Source: Corynebacterium sp. TAE3-ERU12
GTDB lineage: Bacteria; Actinomycetota; Actinomycetes; Mycobacteriales; Mycobacteriaceae
Assembly (NCBI RefSeq): GCF_019209905.1
Contig: NZ_JAHUTM010000001.1
Span: 558,001-622,000, forward strand
DNA: 64,000 bases
Direction of reading: 5' to 3'
A program made the translations under genes and the position numbers. Position 1 is the stretch's first letter, and the number at the start of each line of letters is the position of its first letter. Below are positions 26,556 to 36,718 of this stretch, one piece after another. A model generated the notes under the pieces. It was given only the letters and a program-made list of their open reading frames with translations. It was not told the DNA's origin and ran no database searches.

Positions 26556-27199
26556 TGATGATTATTGCGATCGAAGGTATCGACGGCGCCGGCAAAAATA
26601 CCCTGACCACACAGCTGCACGACCAGCTCACTGCGGCGGGTAAAACCGTCACCCGGCTGGGTTTCCCCAATTACGGCGCAACTCTTTTCGCCGACCTGGC
26701 CGATGACGCCTTGCACGGCAGGCTTGGCGATACCGCCGACTCGGCGTGGGCGATGGCGTTGCTCTTCGCTCTCGACCGCCGGGATAGCAGCGGTGCGCTG
26801 GCCAGTGCGGTGGACAGTCACGATGTGGTGCTGTTGGACCGGTACGTGGCGTCGAATGTGGCCTATACCTTGGCGCGCACAATGGACTCCACCATTATCG
26901 GCTGGCTTGAGGAGCTGGAATTTGGTCGCTTTGAGCTGCCCCGCCCGCAGCTGACGGTCTACCTGGAGGCCCCGGTGGAATTGGCGGCCCAGCGTGCTGC
27001 TGGCCGGGAGGTCGCCGATGCTGCCCGCACTCGTGACCGCTACGAGCGGGACGCGGACCTGCAGTCCCGCACGGCAGCGGCCTATCGCCAGCTTGCCGAC
27101 GCGCAGTTCGGCGGCCCGTGGATAAAGGTGGCGGCGCAGGAGAGCACCGCTGATTCCGCCCGGAAAGTCCTGGCCGCTGTGGCCGAGATGAACCGGTAG
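26555..27199 (+). CDS. tmk: Thymidylate kinase
   Basis: A 214-residue P-loop kinase converting dTMP to dTDP. Walker A is IEGIDGAGKNTL (about 5-16), the DRY-type motif is LLDRYVASNVAY (about 91-102), and the lid is C-terminal (AARTRDRYERD). It overlaps the sahH stop (TAATG), so it is translationally coupled. This sahH-tmk-mtrA order is conserved in mycolic-acid bacteria. Confidence 0.92.
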   Translation: MMIIAIEGIDGAGKNTLTTQLHDQLTAAGKTVTRLGFPNYGATLFADLADDALHGRLGDTADSAWAMALLFALDRRDSSGALASAVDSHDVVLLDRYVASNVAYTLARTMDSTIIGWLEELEFGRFELPRPQLTVYLEAPVELAAQRAAGREVADAARTRDRYERDADLQSRTAAAYRQLADAQFGGPWIKVAAQESTADSARKVLAAVAEMNR

Positions 27200-27212
27200 C
27201 CGCCGTCCTGGT

Positions 27213-27218
27213 TAGACT
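27213..27218 (+). promoter_or_regulatory. -10 box before mtrA
   Basis: TAGACT lies eight bases before the mtrA ATG in the 27-bp gap after tmk. An AAAGGG stretch follows, so both a leaderless and a short-leader mRNA are possible. It implies mtrAB-lpqB can be transcribed apart from sahH-tmk. Confidence 0.4.
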
Positions 27219-27226
27219 AAAGGGTT

Positions 27227-27901
27227 ATGAGCGCGAAAATTCTCGTGGTGGATGACGACCCCGCCATCTCCGAAATGCTGAATATGGTCCTCGAACGGGA
27301 GGGCTTTGCCACTGTCGTCGTAGGCGATGGTGCGGAAGCAGTAACAGCGGCTGAACGTGAGGACCCCGACCTCATTCTGCTCGACCTGATGCTTCCCGGC
27401 ATGGGCGGTGTGGACGTATGCCGCACGATTCGGGAACGCTCCAGCGTGCCTATCATCATGCTGACCGCCAAGACCGACACCGTTGATGTGGTGCTCGGCT
27501 TGGAAAGCGGTGCCGACGACTACGTCACCAAGCCGTTCAAGCCCAAGGAACTCGTTGCTCGAGTCCGGGCCCGGCTGCGCCGTCAAGACGATGAGCCCAG
27601 CGAGGTCATTGAGGTCGGCGACCTCAGCATTGATGTGCCCAGCCATGTGGTTTCCCGCGGCGGTGAAGAAATCGCGCTGACCCCGCTGGAATTTGAGTTG
27701 CTGTGCACCCTGGCGTCGAAGCCGAAGCAGGTCTTCACCCGTGAGGAACTGTTGGAGAAGGTGTGGGGCTACCGCCACTCTTCGGATACTCGTCTGGTCA
27801 ATGTGCATGTGCAGCGGCTGCGTTCGAAGATTGAACGCGACCCGGAGAATCCCCGCATTGTGCTGACCGTGCGCGGTGTTGGCTACAAGACCGGGGAGTA
27901 G
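27227..27901 (+). CDS. mtrA: Two-component response regulator MtrA
   Basis: A 224-residue OmpR-type regulator. The receiver has the acidic pair DDD (about 9-11), phospho-acceptor D53 (LLDLMLPGMGG) and K102 region (TKPFKPKEL). The winged-helix domain includes LTPLEFELLCTLASKPKQVFTREELLEKVWGYRHSSDTRLVNVHVQRLRSK. MtrA governs wall hydrolases, osmotic stress and division genes in this order. Its partner kinase follows immediately. Confidence 0.96.
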   Translation: MSAKILVVDDDPAISEMLNMVLEREGFATVVVGDGAEAVTAAEREDPDLILLDLMLPGMGGVDVCRTIRERSSVPIIMLTAKTDTVDVVLGLESGADDYVTKPFKPKELVARVRARLRRQDDEPSEVIEVGDLSIDVPSHVVSRGGEEIALTPLEFELLCTLASKPKQVFTREELLEKVWGYRHSSDTRLVNVHVQRLRSKIERDPENPRIVLTVRGVGYKTGE

Positions 27902-27905
27902 TTCG

Positions 27906-29633
27906 GTGTCCCGTTTGGGACGGGCCTCGAGGGACTGGTTTTTCTCGGGGTTCCGCTATTTCAGGACTGTTTGGCGCACCTCGTTGCAGGCCCGGGTGAT
28001 TATCCCGGTCCTCATTGTCACCAGCCTTGTCGTCGGTGTTGTGGGTGTCGGCTTGGTCTCCATCGTTACGTCGCGATTGCTGGACCAGAAACTCGCTGTT
28101 GCCAATGAGGAAATTGACCGTGCCCGGATCACGGTGGAGCAAGAGGTCAGTGAGTTGTCTGCGGATACTTTGCAGGCCCAGCTCAATGTGGTGCGGGAAG
28201 CCCTGGTGGATCGCAATGAGACCGGTGATCAAGGTTTATTGGCCGTCTACCAGCCGGTACTGATCGCCCCTGGGGACACCCCGGGTTCTATTGTGTCCTC
28301 GCCGGGGAATCTGCAAATCCCGAAGGAATTGCGTGCCTTCGTCCAGCAGAACCAAGTTAGTTATCAGTACGCCACCATCGACGGCGCCGATGATCAGTAT
28401 TCCGCCCTCATTATTGGCACCCCAGTCAGTAGCGATATCAATGGTCTTGAGCTGTATTTGATCATGCCGCTGACGGCGGAGCAGTCCACCTTGTCGTTGG
28501 TGCGTGGCCTTTTCGCTGGTGCGGCCTTCATTATGATTCTGTTGCTCATCGGCATCGTGTGGCTGTTCGCTAACCAGGTCACTGCCCCGGTGCGGCAGGC
28601 CGCGAAGATCGCGGAACGTTTCGCCCGTGGACATCTGCGTGAACGTATGACTGTTCAGGGTGAGGACGAGATGGCTCGCCTGGCGGTGAGCTTCAACTTG
28701 ATGGCCGAATCGCTCTCCCAGCAGATCCGCCAGCTGGAGGAGTACGGCTCCTTGCAGCGCCAGTTCACCTCTGATGTTTCCCATGAGTTGCGCACACCGC
28801 TGACCACGGTGCGGATGGCCGCCGACCTCATTGCCGATGGTGCCGAGGATCTCGACCCGACCACCCAGCGCGCCTCTGAGCTGATGATCGACGAGCTGGA
28901 CCGCTTCGAGATGCTGCTCAACGACCTGCTGGAGATTTCGCGTCACGACGCTGGTGTGGCCGAACTGTCGGCCGAGCGTATTGACCTGCGCCAGTGCGTC
29001 ACCGCCGCGATGGCCCCGTTGACTGTTGTGGCCCGCGATGTTGGTGCCGAGGTGCGGCAACACTTGCCGGAAGAACCACTGTTGGCTGAGGTCGATACCC
29101 GTCGTGTGGAGCGGGTGCTGCGCAACCTGTTGGCTAATGCCATCGACCACTCGGAGGGCAAACCCATCGATATCGATATGGCGGCCAATGAGACCGCGGT
29201 GGGTATCACCGTTACTGACCACGGCGTGGGCATCAAGCCCTCCCAGGAGGAGTTGGTCTTCAACCGATTCTGGCGTGCTGACCCGTCCCGTGAGCGGCGC
29301 ACTGGCGGCACCGGCCTGGGTTTGGCGATTGCCCGCGAAGACGCGATGCTGCACGGTGGCACGCTCGACGCCCACGGCTTTCCCAGCGGGGGTTCGCGCT
29401 TCCGGCTTACCCTGCCATTGGTGGCGGGTGAGCCTCTTGGCCAGCCGCCGTTGGCTCTCGACGCGCCGCCTCATCCCATCGACCCTGACGCTGAACCAGA
29501 ACGCCCCGCCGAGTCCGAGCCCGCTGAACCGGAAGGCGCTGAGCTAGACAGCGCCGGCCCGCACAGCAACGGCCCGGTTATTGACCCGGAATATGACCCA
29601 GACACTGCTATTCCCGAGGAGCCGCAGCAATGA
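27906..29633 (+). CDS. mtrB: Sensor histidine kinase MtrB
   Basis: A 575-residue membrane kinase. Two transmembrane helices (about residues 28-56 and 200-226) enclose an extracytoplasmic sensor. HAMP, dimerisation (SDVSHELRTPLTTVR, H293) and HATPase domains follow (NAIDHSE, DHGVGIKP, GGTGLGLAIA). The last 60 residues are acidic and Pro-rich, unlike the catalytic core. The GTG at 27906 is chosen because GGGGAG precedes it and it avoids overlapping mtrA. Its stop overlaps lpqB (ATGA). Confidence 0.95.
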   Translation: MSRLGRASRDWFFSGFRYFRTVWRTSLQARVIIPVLIVTSLVVGVVGVGLVSIVTSRLLDQKLAVANEEIDRARITVEQEVSELSADTLQAQLNVVREALVDRNETGDQGLLAVYQPVLIAPGDTPGSIVSSPGNLQIPKELRAFVQQNQVSYQYATIDGADDQYSALIIGTPVSSDINGLELYLIMPLTAEQSTLSLVRGLFAGAAFIMILLLIGIVWLFANQVTAPVRQAAKIAERFARGHLRERMTVQGEDEMARLAVSFNLMAESLSQQIRQLEEYGSLQRQFTSDVSHELRTPLTTVRMAADLIADGAEDLDPTTQRASELMIDELDRFEMLLNDLLEISRHDAGVAELSAERIDLRQCVTAAMAPLTVVARDVGAEVRQHLPEEPLLAEVDTRRVERVLRNLLANAIDHSEGKPIDIDMAANETAVGITVTDHGVGIKPSQEELVFNRFWRADPSRERRTGGTGLGLAIAREDAMLHGGTLDAHGFPSGGSRFRLTLPLVAGEPLGQPPLALDAPPHPIDPDAEPERPAESEPAEPEGAELDSAGPHSNGPVIDPEYDPDTAIPEEPQQ

Positions 29634-31396
29634 GCGCACCCACCCCGCGCCACTTTCGGCGTTTCCTCGCGGCGATGACTGTTGCTGCGTTGACGTTGAG
29701 TGGTTGCACCTCGCTGCCCACCAATTCTGATCCGCAGGCCTTGCGTAGTTTCGCCGATCGGTCCCGCAGCATGGATATTCCGGTGCCGCGGCCTGATATC
29801 GCCCCGGATTTGGTGCTGCGCGATTTCATTACCGCCATGGCGCACCCCACCGATGACCACGCCGCTGCGCGCGCATTCCTCACCCCGGTGGCCAATGCCA
29901 ACTGGAATCCGGGCCGGCGCACGCTGGTCGTCGAGGGCGTTAATGTGCTCGCGTCTGATGATGCTGGGGCCGGTAAGGCGGTGTATTCGGCTTCGGCGAA
30001 GGTGCTGGGGCAGGTCCGCGGCGGCGGGGCCTATGAGCAGTCCGGCGGCACTTGGCGGGGCGATATTGCTATGGTGCGAGACCCCTCTGGCCAGTGGCTT
30101 ATCGACGGCTTGCCGGACGGCATTGTCATGGAACGGCAGTCTTTTACTGATACGCATATCGCCCGGAATTTGTATTTCGTTGATCCCACCGGCAACTACT
30201 TGGTGCCGGACCGGCGCTGGATCTATAAGGGCACCGAAACTGATCAGGCCGTATTGCTGGATTTGTTGCGTCGGGGGCCGCGCCCCCAGATGGCCCGTGG
30301 TGTGAGCACGTCGCTGCAGGCCTCGGCTTCGGTGGAGGTGACTGGGGTTGATGAGCCGGTCACTCAGGTCTCCTACGCCAACGTCGGCCAGCTCGACGAT
30401 AGTCAGCAATTACTGTTGGCCGCGCAGACCGTGTGGACCCTTTCGAAAGCGGGGCAGCGCGGCCCGTGGAGTATCACTGTCGATGGCCGTGCACTATTGG
30501 GGCGCCAAGGCCAGAACTGGACTCGGGATTCCACCGAGATTAAGCCTTATGACCCCGAACAAGGCCCGGCTGACCGGTCGAATCTGCGGGTTCTTGGCGA
30601 CGGTGCGCTCTACACCGTGACCAATAAAGGCGTTGAGATCGGCGAAGGCCCGTGGGGTGCTGGTGAACCATTCTTGGTATCCGCGGCGATGGGTATTGAT
30701 GTCACTGGTGATGAGATTTATGCAGCAGTGGCTCGTACCGAAGGCAGCCAGACCAAGGTTGCGCAGCTCTATGTGGGGCGCCCAGGCCAGCAGGCGGAAA
30801 GCCCCTTGTCCGGGGAGACCTTGACTCGCCCGAGTTGGTCGCCTGGGGCATCAGGGGTGTGGACGGTGCGAGATGGTGATGAGGTGCGCCGGATAGCGTG
30901 GTCCTCGGCATCATCGGGCCTGGTCAGTGAGGAAGTCGATATTTCTGCGCTGGATAGCTTTACCGGCGAGATCTCCGAGCTGCGAATCGACCCGACGGGC
31001 ACCCAGGCGGCGTTGCTTATCGACGGCAAGCTTGTCTTGGCCACCATCGTGCAAACCACGAAGGGGCCCTGGCAGTTGGTGACGCCCCGGGAGATTTCGC
31101 TGCCGGAGGGCACCGCTCCGCTGTCGTTGGCGTGGGCGCCGGATTCGACGATTCTGGTGGGCGCCTGGGGTACGGAGGCGCCGATTTGGCGGGTGCAGCC
31201 TGATGGGTCATCGAACTATATGGTGCCGAAGGTGAATCTGACTGCCCCGGTGACTGTGGTGGCGGCTTCGTCGACACGCATTTTCGCCCTCGATGAGAAT
31301 GCGTTGATGGAGTTGGTCAGCGACGAGGGGGACCAGCAATTCTGGCGCCCGGTACCGCATGTGTCGGGCCGTGCCGCCCCGGTGACCGCCGAGTAG
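29630..31396 (+). CDS. lpqB: Lipoprotein LpqB, MtrAB accessory protein
   Basis: A 588-residue lipoprotein with signal peptide and lipobox LSGC (about residues 22-25). The middle part is a GerMN-type domain (residues about 190-310) and the C-terminal half a beta-propeller (repeated Trp/Asp-rich strands, PSWSPGASGVW, LRIDPTGTQAALLIDG). LpqB binds the MtrB extracellular domain and tunes its signalling. Coupled to mtrB by a four-base overlap. Confidence 0.94.
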   Translation: MSAPTPRHFRRFLAAMTVAALTLSGCTSLPTNSDPQALRSFADRSRSMDIPVPRPDIAPDLVLRDFITAMAHPTDDHAAARAFLTPVANANWNPGRRTLVVEGVNVLASDDAGAGKAVYSASAKVLGQVRGGGAYEQSGGTWRGDIAMVRDPSGQWLIDGLPDGIVMERQSFTDTHIARNLYFVDPTGNYLVPDRRWIYKGTETDQAVLLDLLRRGPRPQMARGVSTSLQASASVEVTGVDEPVTQVSYANVGQLDDSQQLLLAAQTVWTLSKAGQRGPWSITVDGRALLGRQGQNWTRDSTEIKPYDPEQGPADRSNLRVLGDGALYTVTNKGVEIGEGPWGAGEPFLVSAAMGIDVTGDEIYAAVARTEGSQTKVAQLYVGRPGQQAESPLSGETLTRPSWSPGASGVWTVRDGDEVRRIAWSSASSGLVSEEVDISALDSFTGEISELRIDPTGTQAALLIDGKLVLATIVQTTKGPWQLVTPREISLPEGTAPLSLAWAPDSTILVGAWGTEAPIWRVQPDGSSNYMVPKVNLTAPVTVVAASSTRIFALDENALMELVSDEGDQQFWRPVPHVSGRAAPVTAE

Positions 31397-31405
31397 GCCC
31401 AGGCG

Positions 31406-32071
31406 ATGGTGGGGTTTGGCGCGCTGTTTGACCTGATCAGTCCGGCGCGCTGCCCGGGATGCAATATGGCCGGTGTGGCAACGGTGTGTCGGGACTGCCG
31501 GGCTGTTTTCGCTGCGGCGCCGGCACCGATCTCGCCACGTGTGGTAGTTGGGGTGCCGGTGTTTTCCTGTGGGCTTTATGCCCACCAACGCCAACATGTG
31601 GTGCTTGCGGCTAAGGAGCATGGCAACCGTGCGGCCCGCAATGTCATGGGTGCGGTATTAGCTGCGGCGGTGGGCAGACTTGCCGCGCAGGGCGAGATTC
31701 CAGATCCCAGGGTGGAGCCTGTGGTGCTTATTCCGGCGCCAACGCGGGTGTGGTCGGCACGCCGGCGTGGGGGAGACCCAGTGGCGTATGCCTGCACAAT
31801 CGCGGCGGCGAAACACACCGATCTAAAAGTGGTACGAGCAGTGAAAACCACTGGTGGCGCGATAGATTCGGTGGGCCTGAGTGCGGATCAGAGGCGTCGT
31901 AATCTGGCCGGAAATATCGCACTTACCCCAGCGGTTAGTCGCGCCCATCATGCGCACGCGATCCTCGTTGACGACGTGCTCACTACGGGGGCGACTGTCG
32001 CCGAAACGTCGCGAGTCTTGCGTGCGGCGGGGGTGCAGGTGGCATCTGCGCTGGTCTTTGCGCACGCCTAA
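31406..32071 (+). CDS. ComF-family phosphoribosyltransferase-like protein
   Basis: A 221-residue protein with an N-terminal cysteine zinc ribbon (CPGCNMAGVATVCRDC, about 14-29) and a C-terminal PRTase fold. The phosphate loop is AILVDDVLTTGATVAE. In competent bacteria ComF is a cytosolic helicase-associated DNA-uptake factor; in actinobacteria its role is unproven. It follows lpqB by 9 bp, the same order as Rv3242c. Confidence 0.85.
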   Translation: MVGFGALFDLISPARCPGCNMAGVATVCRDCRAVFAAAPAPISPRVVVGVPVFSCGLYAHQRQHVVLAAKEHGNRAARNVMGAVLAAAVGRLAAQGEIPDPRVEPVVLIPAPTRVWSARRRGGDPVAYACTIAAAKHTDLKVVRAVKTTGGAIDSVGLSADQRRRNLAGNIALTPAVSRAHHAHAILVDDVLTTGATVAETSRVLRAAGVQVASALVFAHA

Positions 32072-32223
32072 ATAGGGGGAGCCTGCGTCGTTGTGATTGT
32101 CATATTGGGTATGGCATCGGGGGCACCCAGGGCGGTATTCTTAGAAGTGCACAACGTCGTCGGGATCGCGTCGAATAATCCGGTTCGATGCGCACGACGG
32201 CCCAACGCAGAGGTAGGAAGCAC

Positions 32224-32880
32224 GTGTCGACACCTGCTGACAATAACGAGACCCTCAGCCCCAACGCCCAGGTGACCATCACCGGCCGCAACGTTGAGGT
32301 CCCGGAACACTTCGCCGAGCGAGTGAAGTCCAAGCTCGCGAAAATTGAGCGCCTCGACCCCACTTTGACGTTCTTCCACGTCGAGTTGCAGCACGAGCCG
32401 AATCCGCGCCGCGGCGATCGCACTGACCGCATTCAGATCACAGCCACCGGCAAGGGCCACCTTGCCCGTGCCGAGGCCAAGGAGGACAGCTTCTACGCTG
32501 CCCTTGAGACCGCCCTTGGCAAGCTGGATCGTTCCCTGCGCAAGGTGAAGGCACGCCGCAAGATCAGCCGCTCCGGCCACCGGGCACCTATCTCCGTGGG
32601 CGAAGCTACCGCTGCCCTGGTGGAGGAAGCCAAGAATGAGGCTGTGAAGGCTGACCCGTATGAGGATCAGGTCGAAGAGGCACAGCTCGGCCAGGTGGTG
32701 CGCACCAAGGAGCATGAGGCCACCCCGATGAGCGTCGATGCTGCACTGTCGGAAATGGAGCTGGTCGGCCACGACTTCTACCTCTTCATTAACGAAGAAA
32801 ACAGCCAGCCGTCGGTGGTCTACCGCCGCCACGCCTACGACTACGGCTTGATTACGCTGACCGAAAAGGGCGCCGAGTAA
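32224..32880 (+). CDS. hpf: Long ribosome hibernation-promoting factor
   Basis: A 218-residue long-form HPF/RaiA. The N-terminal S30AE domain (VTITGRNVEVPEHFAERVKSKLAKIERL through ALGKLDRSLRKVKARRK) fits the ribosome decoding channel. The C-terminal domain (MELVGHDFYLFINEENSQPSVVYRRHAYDYGLITL) mediates 100S dimer formation. The GTG at 32224 follows AGGAAG; a longer in-frame ATG at 32188 adds a basic 12-residue extension without a ribosome site. A possible -10 box TATTCT is at 32136-32141, so the gene probably has its own promoter. Confidence 0.9.
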   Translation: MSTPADNNETLSPNAQVTITGRNVEVPEHFAERVKSKLAKIERLDPTLTFFHVELQHEPNPRRGDRTDRIQITATGKGHLARAEAKEDSFYAALETALGKLDRSLRKVKARRKISRSGHRAPISVGEATAALVEEAKNEAVKADPYEDQVEEAQLGQVVRTKEHEATPMSVDAALSEMELVGHDFYLFINEENSQPSVVYRRHAYDYGLITLTEKGAE

Positions 32881-32901
32881 TCACTGCGTACGTCTAGTCC
32901 A

Positions 32902-32963
32902 CACCCCCGGAACACGCGCCTGGCAAGGGGCCAGGTGCTGGGCCGGGGGTTCGCCCTTATACT
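32902..32963 (+). promoter_or_regulatory. Nested hairpin and -10 box between hpf and secA
   Basis: An outer stem CCCCCGG (32904-32910) / CCGGGGG (32943-32949) encloses an inner stem GCGCCTGGC (32916-32924) / GCCAGGTGC (32930-32938). No T run follows, so it is either a weak terminator for hpf or a structured element. A clear -10 box TATACT at 32958-32963 would start secA transcription near 32970. Confidence 0.55.
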
Positions 32964-33002
32964 TAGGCAGTCATCACTCCACGTCGGAAGGGGTCACCTC
33001 CC

Positions 33003-35702
33003 GTGTTCTCGTTGTCCAAATTGCTCCGCGTCGGCGAAGGCCGCGCTGTTAAGCGCCTCAAGTCCATCGCAGATCAGGTTCTCGAACTCGAAGACGAGTA
33101 CTCGGAGCTGTCCGACGAGGATCTCCGCTTAAAAACTGAGGAGTTCCGCACCCGCATCGCAGAAGGCGAAAGCCTCGACGACCTGCTGCTGGAGGCGTTC
33201 GCTACCGCACGTGAGGCCTCCTGGCGTGTTCTCGGTCAGAAGCACTACCCGGTGCAGATTATGGGTGGTGCAGCCCTGCATTTCGGTAACGTCGCCGAGA
33301 TGAAAACCGGTGAGGGCAAGACCCTTACCTGTGTGCTGCCGGCCTACCTTAATGGCCTCGAAGGCAAGGGCGTGCACGTCGTTACGGTCAACGACTACCT
33401 CGCCAAGCGCGATGCGGAGTGGATGGGTCGTGTGCACCGCTTCTTGGGGCTATCGACCGACGTGATTCTTTCCGGCAAGGGCCCAGCTGCCCGCCGCGAG
33501 GCCTATAACGCCGACATCACCTACGGCACCAATAACGAATTCGGCTTCGACTACCTGCGCGACAATATGGCGCACAACCTCGATGACCTGGTGCAGCGTG
33601 GTCACCACTACGCCATTGTCGACGAGGTTGACTCGATCCTGATCGACGAGGCGCGTACGCCGCTGATTATCTCCGGCCCCGCCGATGGCGACCCGAAGTG
33701 GTACCTGGCGTTCGCCCAGATCGTGCCCGGCATGCGCCGCGATATTCACTACGAAGTCGATGAACGCAAGCGCACCGTCGGTATCCGCGAAGAAGGTGTC
33801 AGCTACGTCGAGGACCAGTTGGGCATCGACAATCTCTATGCCGCGGAGAACTCCCAATTGGTGAGCTACCTCAATAACGCCATTAAGGCACGTGAGCTGT
33901 TCACCCGCGATAAGGACTACATCATCCGCAATGGTGAGGTCCTCATTGTCGATGAGTTCACCGGCCGTGTGCTCGATGGTCGCCGCTATAACGAGGGCAT
34001 GCACCAGGCCATTGAGGCCAAGGAGGGGGTGGAGATTAAGAAGGAAAACCAGACTCTGGCCACCATCACCTTGCAGAACTACTTCCGGCTTTATGACAAG
34101 CTCGCCGGCATGACCGGTACCGCCGAGACGGAAGCCTCGGAGCTGCACCAGACTTACAGCCTCGACGTGATGGCGATTCCCCCGAACCGCCCGGACCAGC
34201 GCCAGGACCACCCGGACTTGGTGTACAAAACCCAGGAAGCCAAGTTCGCTGCGGTGGTGGAGGATATCCGCGAGCGCACCGAAAACGGCCAGCCGGTGCT
34301 CGTCGGTACCGCCTCAGTGGAAATGTCGGAGTACCTTTCCCGGTTGCTGCAGCGCGTTGGCATTAAGCACAACGTGCTCAACGCGAAGCATCACGAACAG
34401 GAAGCCGAGATCATTGCCGAGGCTGGTCGCCGTGGTTCTGTGACCGTGGCTACCAATATGGCCGGCCGTGGTACCGATATTGTCTTGGGCGGCAACCCCG
34501 ACATTATTGCCGATATCAACCTGCGTGCCCGCGGCCTGGACCCGGTGGAAACCCCGGATGAGTACGAGGCCGCCTGGGATGATGAGATCGCCCGGGTGCG
34601 CGCTGCCGCCGAGAAGGAAGCAGACGAGGTCCGCGAATGTGGTGGCCTCTACGTGCTGGGCACTGAGCGCCACGAGTCCCGGCGTATCGATAACCAGCTG
34701 CGTGGCCGTACCGCCCGTCAGGGTGACCCGGGCGAGACCCGGTTCTACCTGTCGATGCGCGATGAGCTGATGGTGCGTTTCAACGGTCAACGTATGGAAG
34801 CGCTGATGAATACGCTCAACGTGCCCGATGATGTGCCGATCGACTCCAAGTTGGTCACCAACTCCATTAAGAGCGTGCAGACGCAGGTGGAGAGCCAGAA
34901 CTTCGAGATCCGTAAAAATGTTCTCAAGTACGACGAGGTGATGAACCAGCAGCGCAAGGTCATCTACTCCGAGCGGCGCCGGATTCTTGACGGTGAGGAC
35001 CTGCGCGACCAGGTGCAGTCGATGATGGATGAGGTCGTCGATGCCTACGTCGACGGGGCCACTGCCGAAGGCTACGTCGAAGACTGGGACCTCGATGAAC
35101 TGTGGAACGCCCTGCAGGCCCTGTATGGCCCGTCAATGCAGTGGCAGGATCTGGTCAACGGCACCGAGTATGACGCCGCAGGTGACCTGTCCGATAGTGA
35201 ACTGCGCAAGGCCGTCCACGACGACATCACCGGCCAGTACGCCGAACTCGAGGAGGCTGTTTCTTCCCTCAGCGGCGAGGAGCAGATGCGCGCCATGGAG
35301 CGCTTCACCATCTTGAATGTGATGGACCGGAAGTGGCGCGAGCACCTCTATGAGATGGACTACCTCAAGGAAGGCATTGGCCTGCGCGCCATGGCCCAGG
35401 CCGACCCGCTGGTGGAGTACCAGCGAGAAGGCTACGACATGTTCCAGGCCATGATGGACGGCATTAAGGAAGAGTCGCTACGGCAGCTGTTCCTGGTGCG
35501 CCAGCAGGTCAAGAACGCCGAGGAAGCCCGCGCTAATAGCGAGCAGGACCGCGTGACCGAACGCGTTGTCACCCCCGAGATGGAGGCTGAGCGCAAGCCG
35601 GAGCAGATGACCCTATCTGGCCCCGGTGAGGACGGTGCCGCCCATGCCCGCCGCGAAAGCGGTGCGGGCAACCGGGCGCAGCGCCGCAAGCGCCGCAAGT
35701 AG
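33003..35702 (+). CDS. secA: Preprotein translocase ATPase SecA1
   Basis: An 899-residue Sec motor protein. Walker A is MKTGEGKTL (M100 onward), Walker B is [20 protein letters not shown], the helicase core segment is [14 protein letters not shown], and [20 protein letters not shown] motif VI appears as [21 protein letters not shown]. The C-terminus is basic without the Cys-rich zinc finger, as in other actinobacterial SecA1. The start is GTG. It is probably essential for general protein export. Confidence 0.96.
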   Translation: MFSLSKLLRVGEGRAVKRLKSIADQVLELEDEYSELSDEDLRLKTEEFRTRIAEGESLDDLLLEAFATAREASWRVLGQKHYPVQIMGGAALHFGNVAEMKTGEGKTLTCVLPAYLNGLEGKGVHVVTVNDYLAKRDAEWMGRVHRFLGLSTDVILSGKGPAARREAYNADITYGTNNEFGFDYLRDNMAHNLDDLVQRGHHYAIVDEVDSILIDEARTPLIISGPADGDPKWYLAFAQIVPGMRRDIHYEVDERKRTVGIREEGVSYVEDQLGIDNLYAAENSQLVSYLNNAIKARELFTRDKDYIIRNGEVLIVDEFTGRVLDGRRYNEGMHQAIEAKEGVEIKKENQTLATITLQNYFRLYDKLAGMTGTAETEASELHQTYSLDVMAIPPNRPDQRQDHPDLVYKTQEAKFAAVVEDIRERTENGQPVLVGTASVEMSEYLSRLLQRVGIKHNVLNAKHHEQEAEIIAEAGRRGSVTVATNMAGRGTDIVLGGNPDIIADINLRARGLDPVETPDEYEAAWDDEIARVRAAAEKEADEVRECGGLYVLGTERHESRRIDNQLRGRTARQGDPGETRFYLSMRDELMVRFNGQRMEALMNTLNVPDDVPIDSKLVTNSIKSVQTQVESQNFEIRKNVLKYDEVMNQQRKVIYSERRRILDGEDLRDQVQSMMDEVVDAYVDGATAEGYVEDWDLDELWNALQALYGPSMQWQDLVNGTEYDAAGDLSDSELRKAVHDDITGQYAELEEAVSSLSGEEQMRAMERFTILNVMDRKWREHLYEMDYLKEGIGLRAMAQADPLVEYQREGYDMFQAMMDGIKEESLRQLFLVRQQVKNAEEARANSEQDRVTERVVTPEMEAERKPEQMTLSGPGEDGAAHARRESGAGNRAQRRKRRK

Positions 35703-35726
35703 CGCTGCCGCTACACCTTCTCGTAG

Positions 35727-36236
35727 CTAGATCAGTCGCAAGGCCGTGACTGTCCAGGTGCCTCCGGGCTCCCGGTCAGCACGGCCTGCGAGCGCTCGCA
35801 CCCCTTTTGGTGTGCCCCACGTGCCCACAAAATGCGCCTCCGTCCCGCACCGGCGCGGGTCGGTATGCAGCGAGTGCAGGGCCGAGCCCTTAATGCCGCC
35901 GCGGCGCAGCCGGGTGGTCAGGCCAGCGCGCACAATCGACGAGATCGGGATCTGGCGCAAAACCGTGTCCGGGCGGCGCCCGGCGAGCACGTCAAAGGCC
36001 AGGTTCAACACGCGGGTGAGTTGGGCATTAAGTTCTGGGTTGCGCGGCACCGGGCATGGGTGCACCACGCGAGCGGCTTTGTCGCTGGTGCTGCCATCGT
36101 CGGCAAGCGGGCGCGCGTGCTGTTGTGCTGCCGTGGCATCTGGTTGCGGTGGCCCAAGGCGGTGCAGAATCTGGAAACCCGCGGCGGGCACGAGAGTGGC
36201 CGAATCCTTTCGCAAGACTGTCTCCCCCCAAGACAT
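35727..36236 (-). CDS. Rv3235-family protein
   Basis: A 169-residue protein with a conserved C-terminal core: LNLAFDVLAGRRPDTVLRQIPISSIVRAGLTTRLRR followed by beta strands ending FVGTWGTPKGVRALAGRADREPGGTWTVTALRLI. The N-terminal 60 residues are low-complexity. This family lies near secA in mycolic-acid bacteria; its function is unknown. No signal peptide or membrane segment is seen. It is convergent with secA, leaving a 24-bp gap without a clear terminator. Confidence 0.75.
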   Translation of the reverse strand: MSWGETVLRKDSATLVPAAGFQILHRLGPPQPDATAAQQHARPLADDGSTSDKAARVVHPCPVPRNPELNAQLTRVLNLAFDVLAGRRPDTVLRQIPISSIVRAGLTTRLRRGGIKGSALHSLHTDPRRCGTEAHFVGTWGTPKGVRALAGRADREPGGTWTVTALRLI

Positions 36237-36294
36237 CTGGTGCGGTCATGACGAATTGTGACAGTAGGAGCAAGCCTTTGCACCTTGACGCGGT

Positions 36295-36300
36295 TACAGT
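36295..36300 (+). promoter_or_regulatory. -10 box, probable leaderless promoter of the HAD gene
   Basis: TACAGT ends seven bases before the ATG at 36308 and no Shine-Dalgarno sequence intervenes. The 71-bp gap is shared with the divergent Rv3235-family gene. Confidence 0.45.
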
Positions 36301-36307
36301 GGTCTGC

Positions 36308-36718
36308 ATGCGAGGACTGATCGTGGACTATTGCGGCGTTTTGGATGGTTCTGAAGAAGAACAGGCACGGTGGCGCAAACTGCTGCGCGCTGCCGGCAAG
36401 AATGGTGTAGCTACTGCTGTGCTGTCGAATGATCCCGGTGGATCGGGCGCGGACCATATCCGCGAGCTAGAAACATCCGGTGTGGTCGACACAGTGGTTC
36501 TTTCCGGCGAGGTTGGGGCGGAAAAGCCCGAGCCGGAGATTTTCGATATCACCGCTGAGCGCCTGGGCCTGCCGGTTTATGACTGCGTGTTAGTGGATGA
36601 CTCGATTGTCAATATCCACGGCGCCGTTGAGCACGGGCTGGTGGGCGTGTTCTTCCAGCAGTTCGACCGGGCACTGGTGGAAATCACTGGCCTATTCGAG
36701 CTTGAAGGCGAATTCTGA
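36308..36718 (+). CDS. Small HAD-superfamily hydrolase
   Basis: A 136-residue compact HAD protein. Motif I is IVDYCGVLDG (catalytic Asp about 7; the usual second Asp is replaced by Cys), motif II is AVLSNDPGG, the lysine motif is GAEKPEPEIFD, and motif IV is CVLVDDSIVNI. There is no cap domain. The replaced motif-I Asp suggests altered or lost phosphatase chemistry. The chosen start opens directly into motif I; upstream in-frame sequence is antisense to the neighbouring gene. It overlaps the next gene by one base. Confidence 0.78.
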   Translation: MRGLIVDYCGVLDGSEEEQARWRKLLRAAGKNGVATAVLSNDPGGSGADHIRELETSGVVDTVVLSGEVGAEKPEPEIFDITAERLGLPVYDCVLVDDSIVNIHGAVEHGLVGVFFQQFDRALVEITGLFELEGEF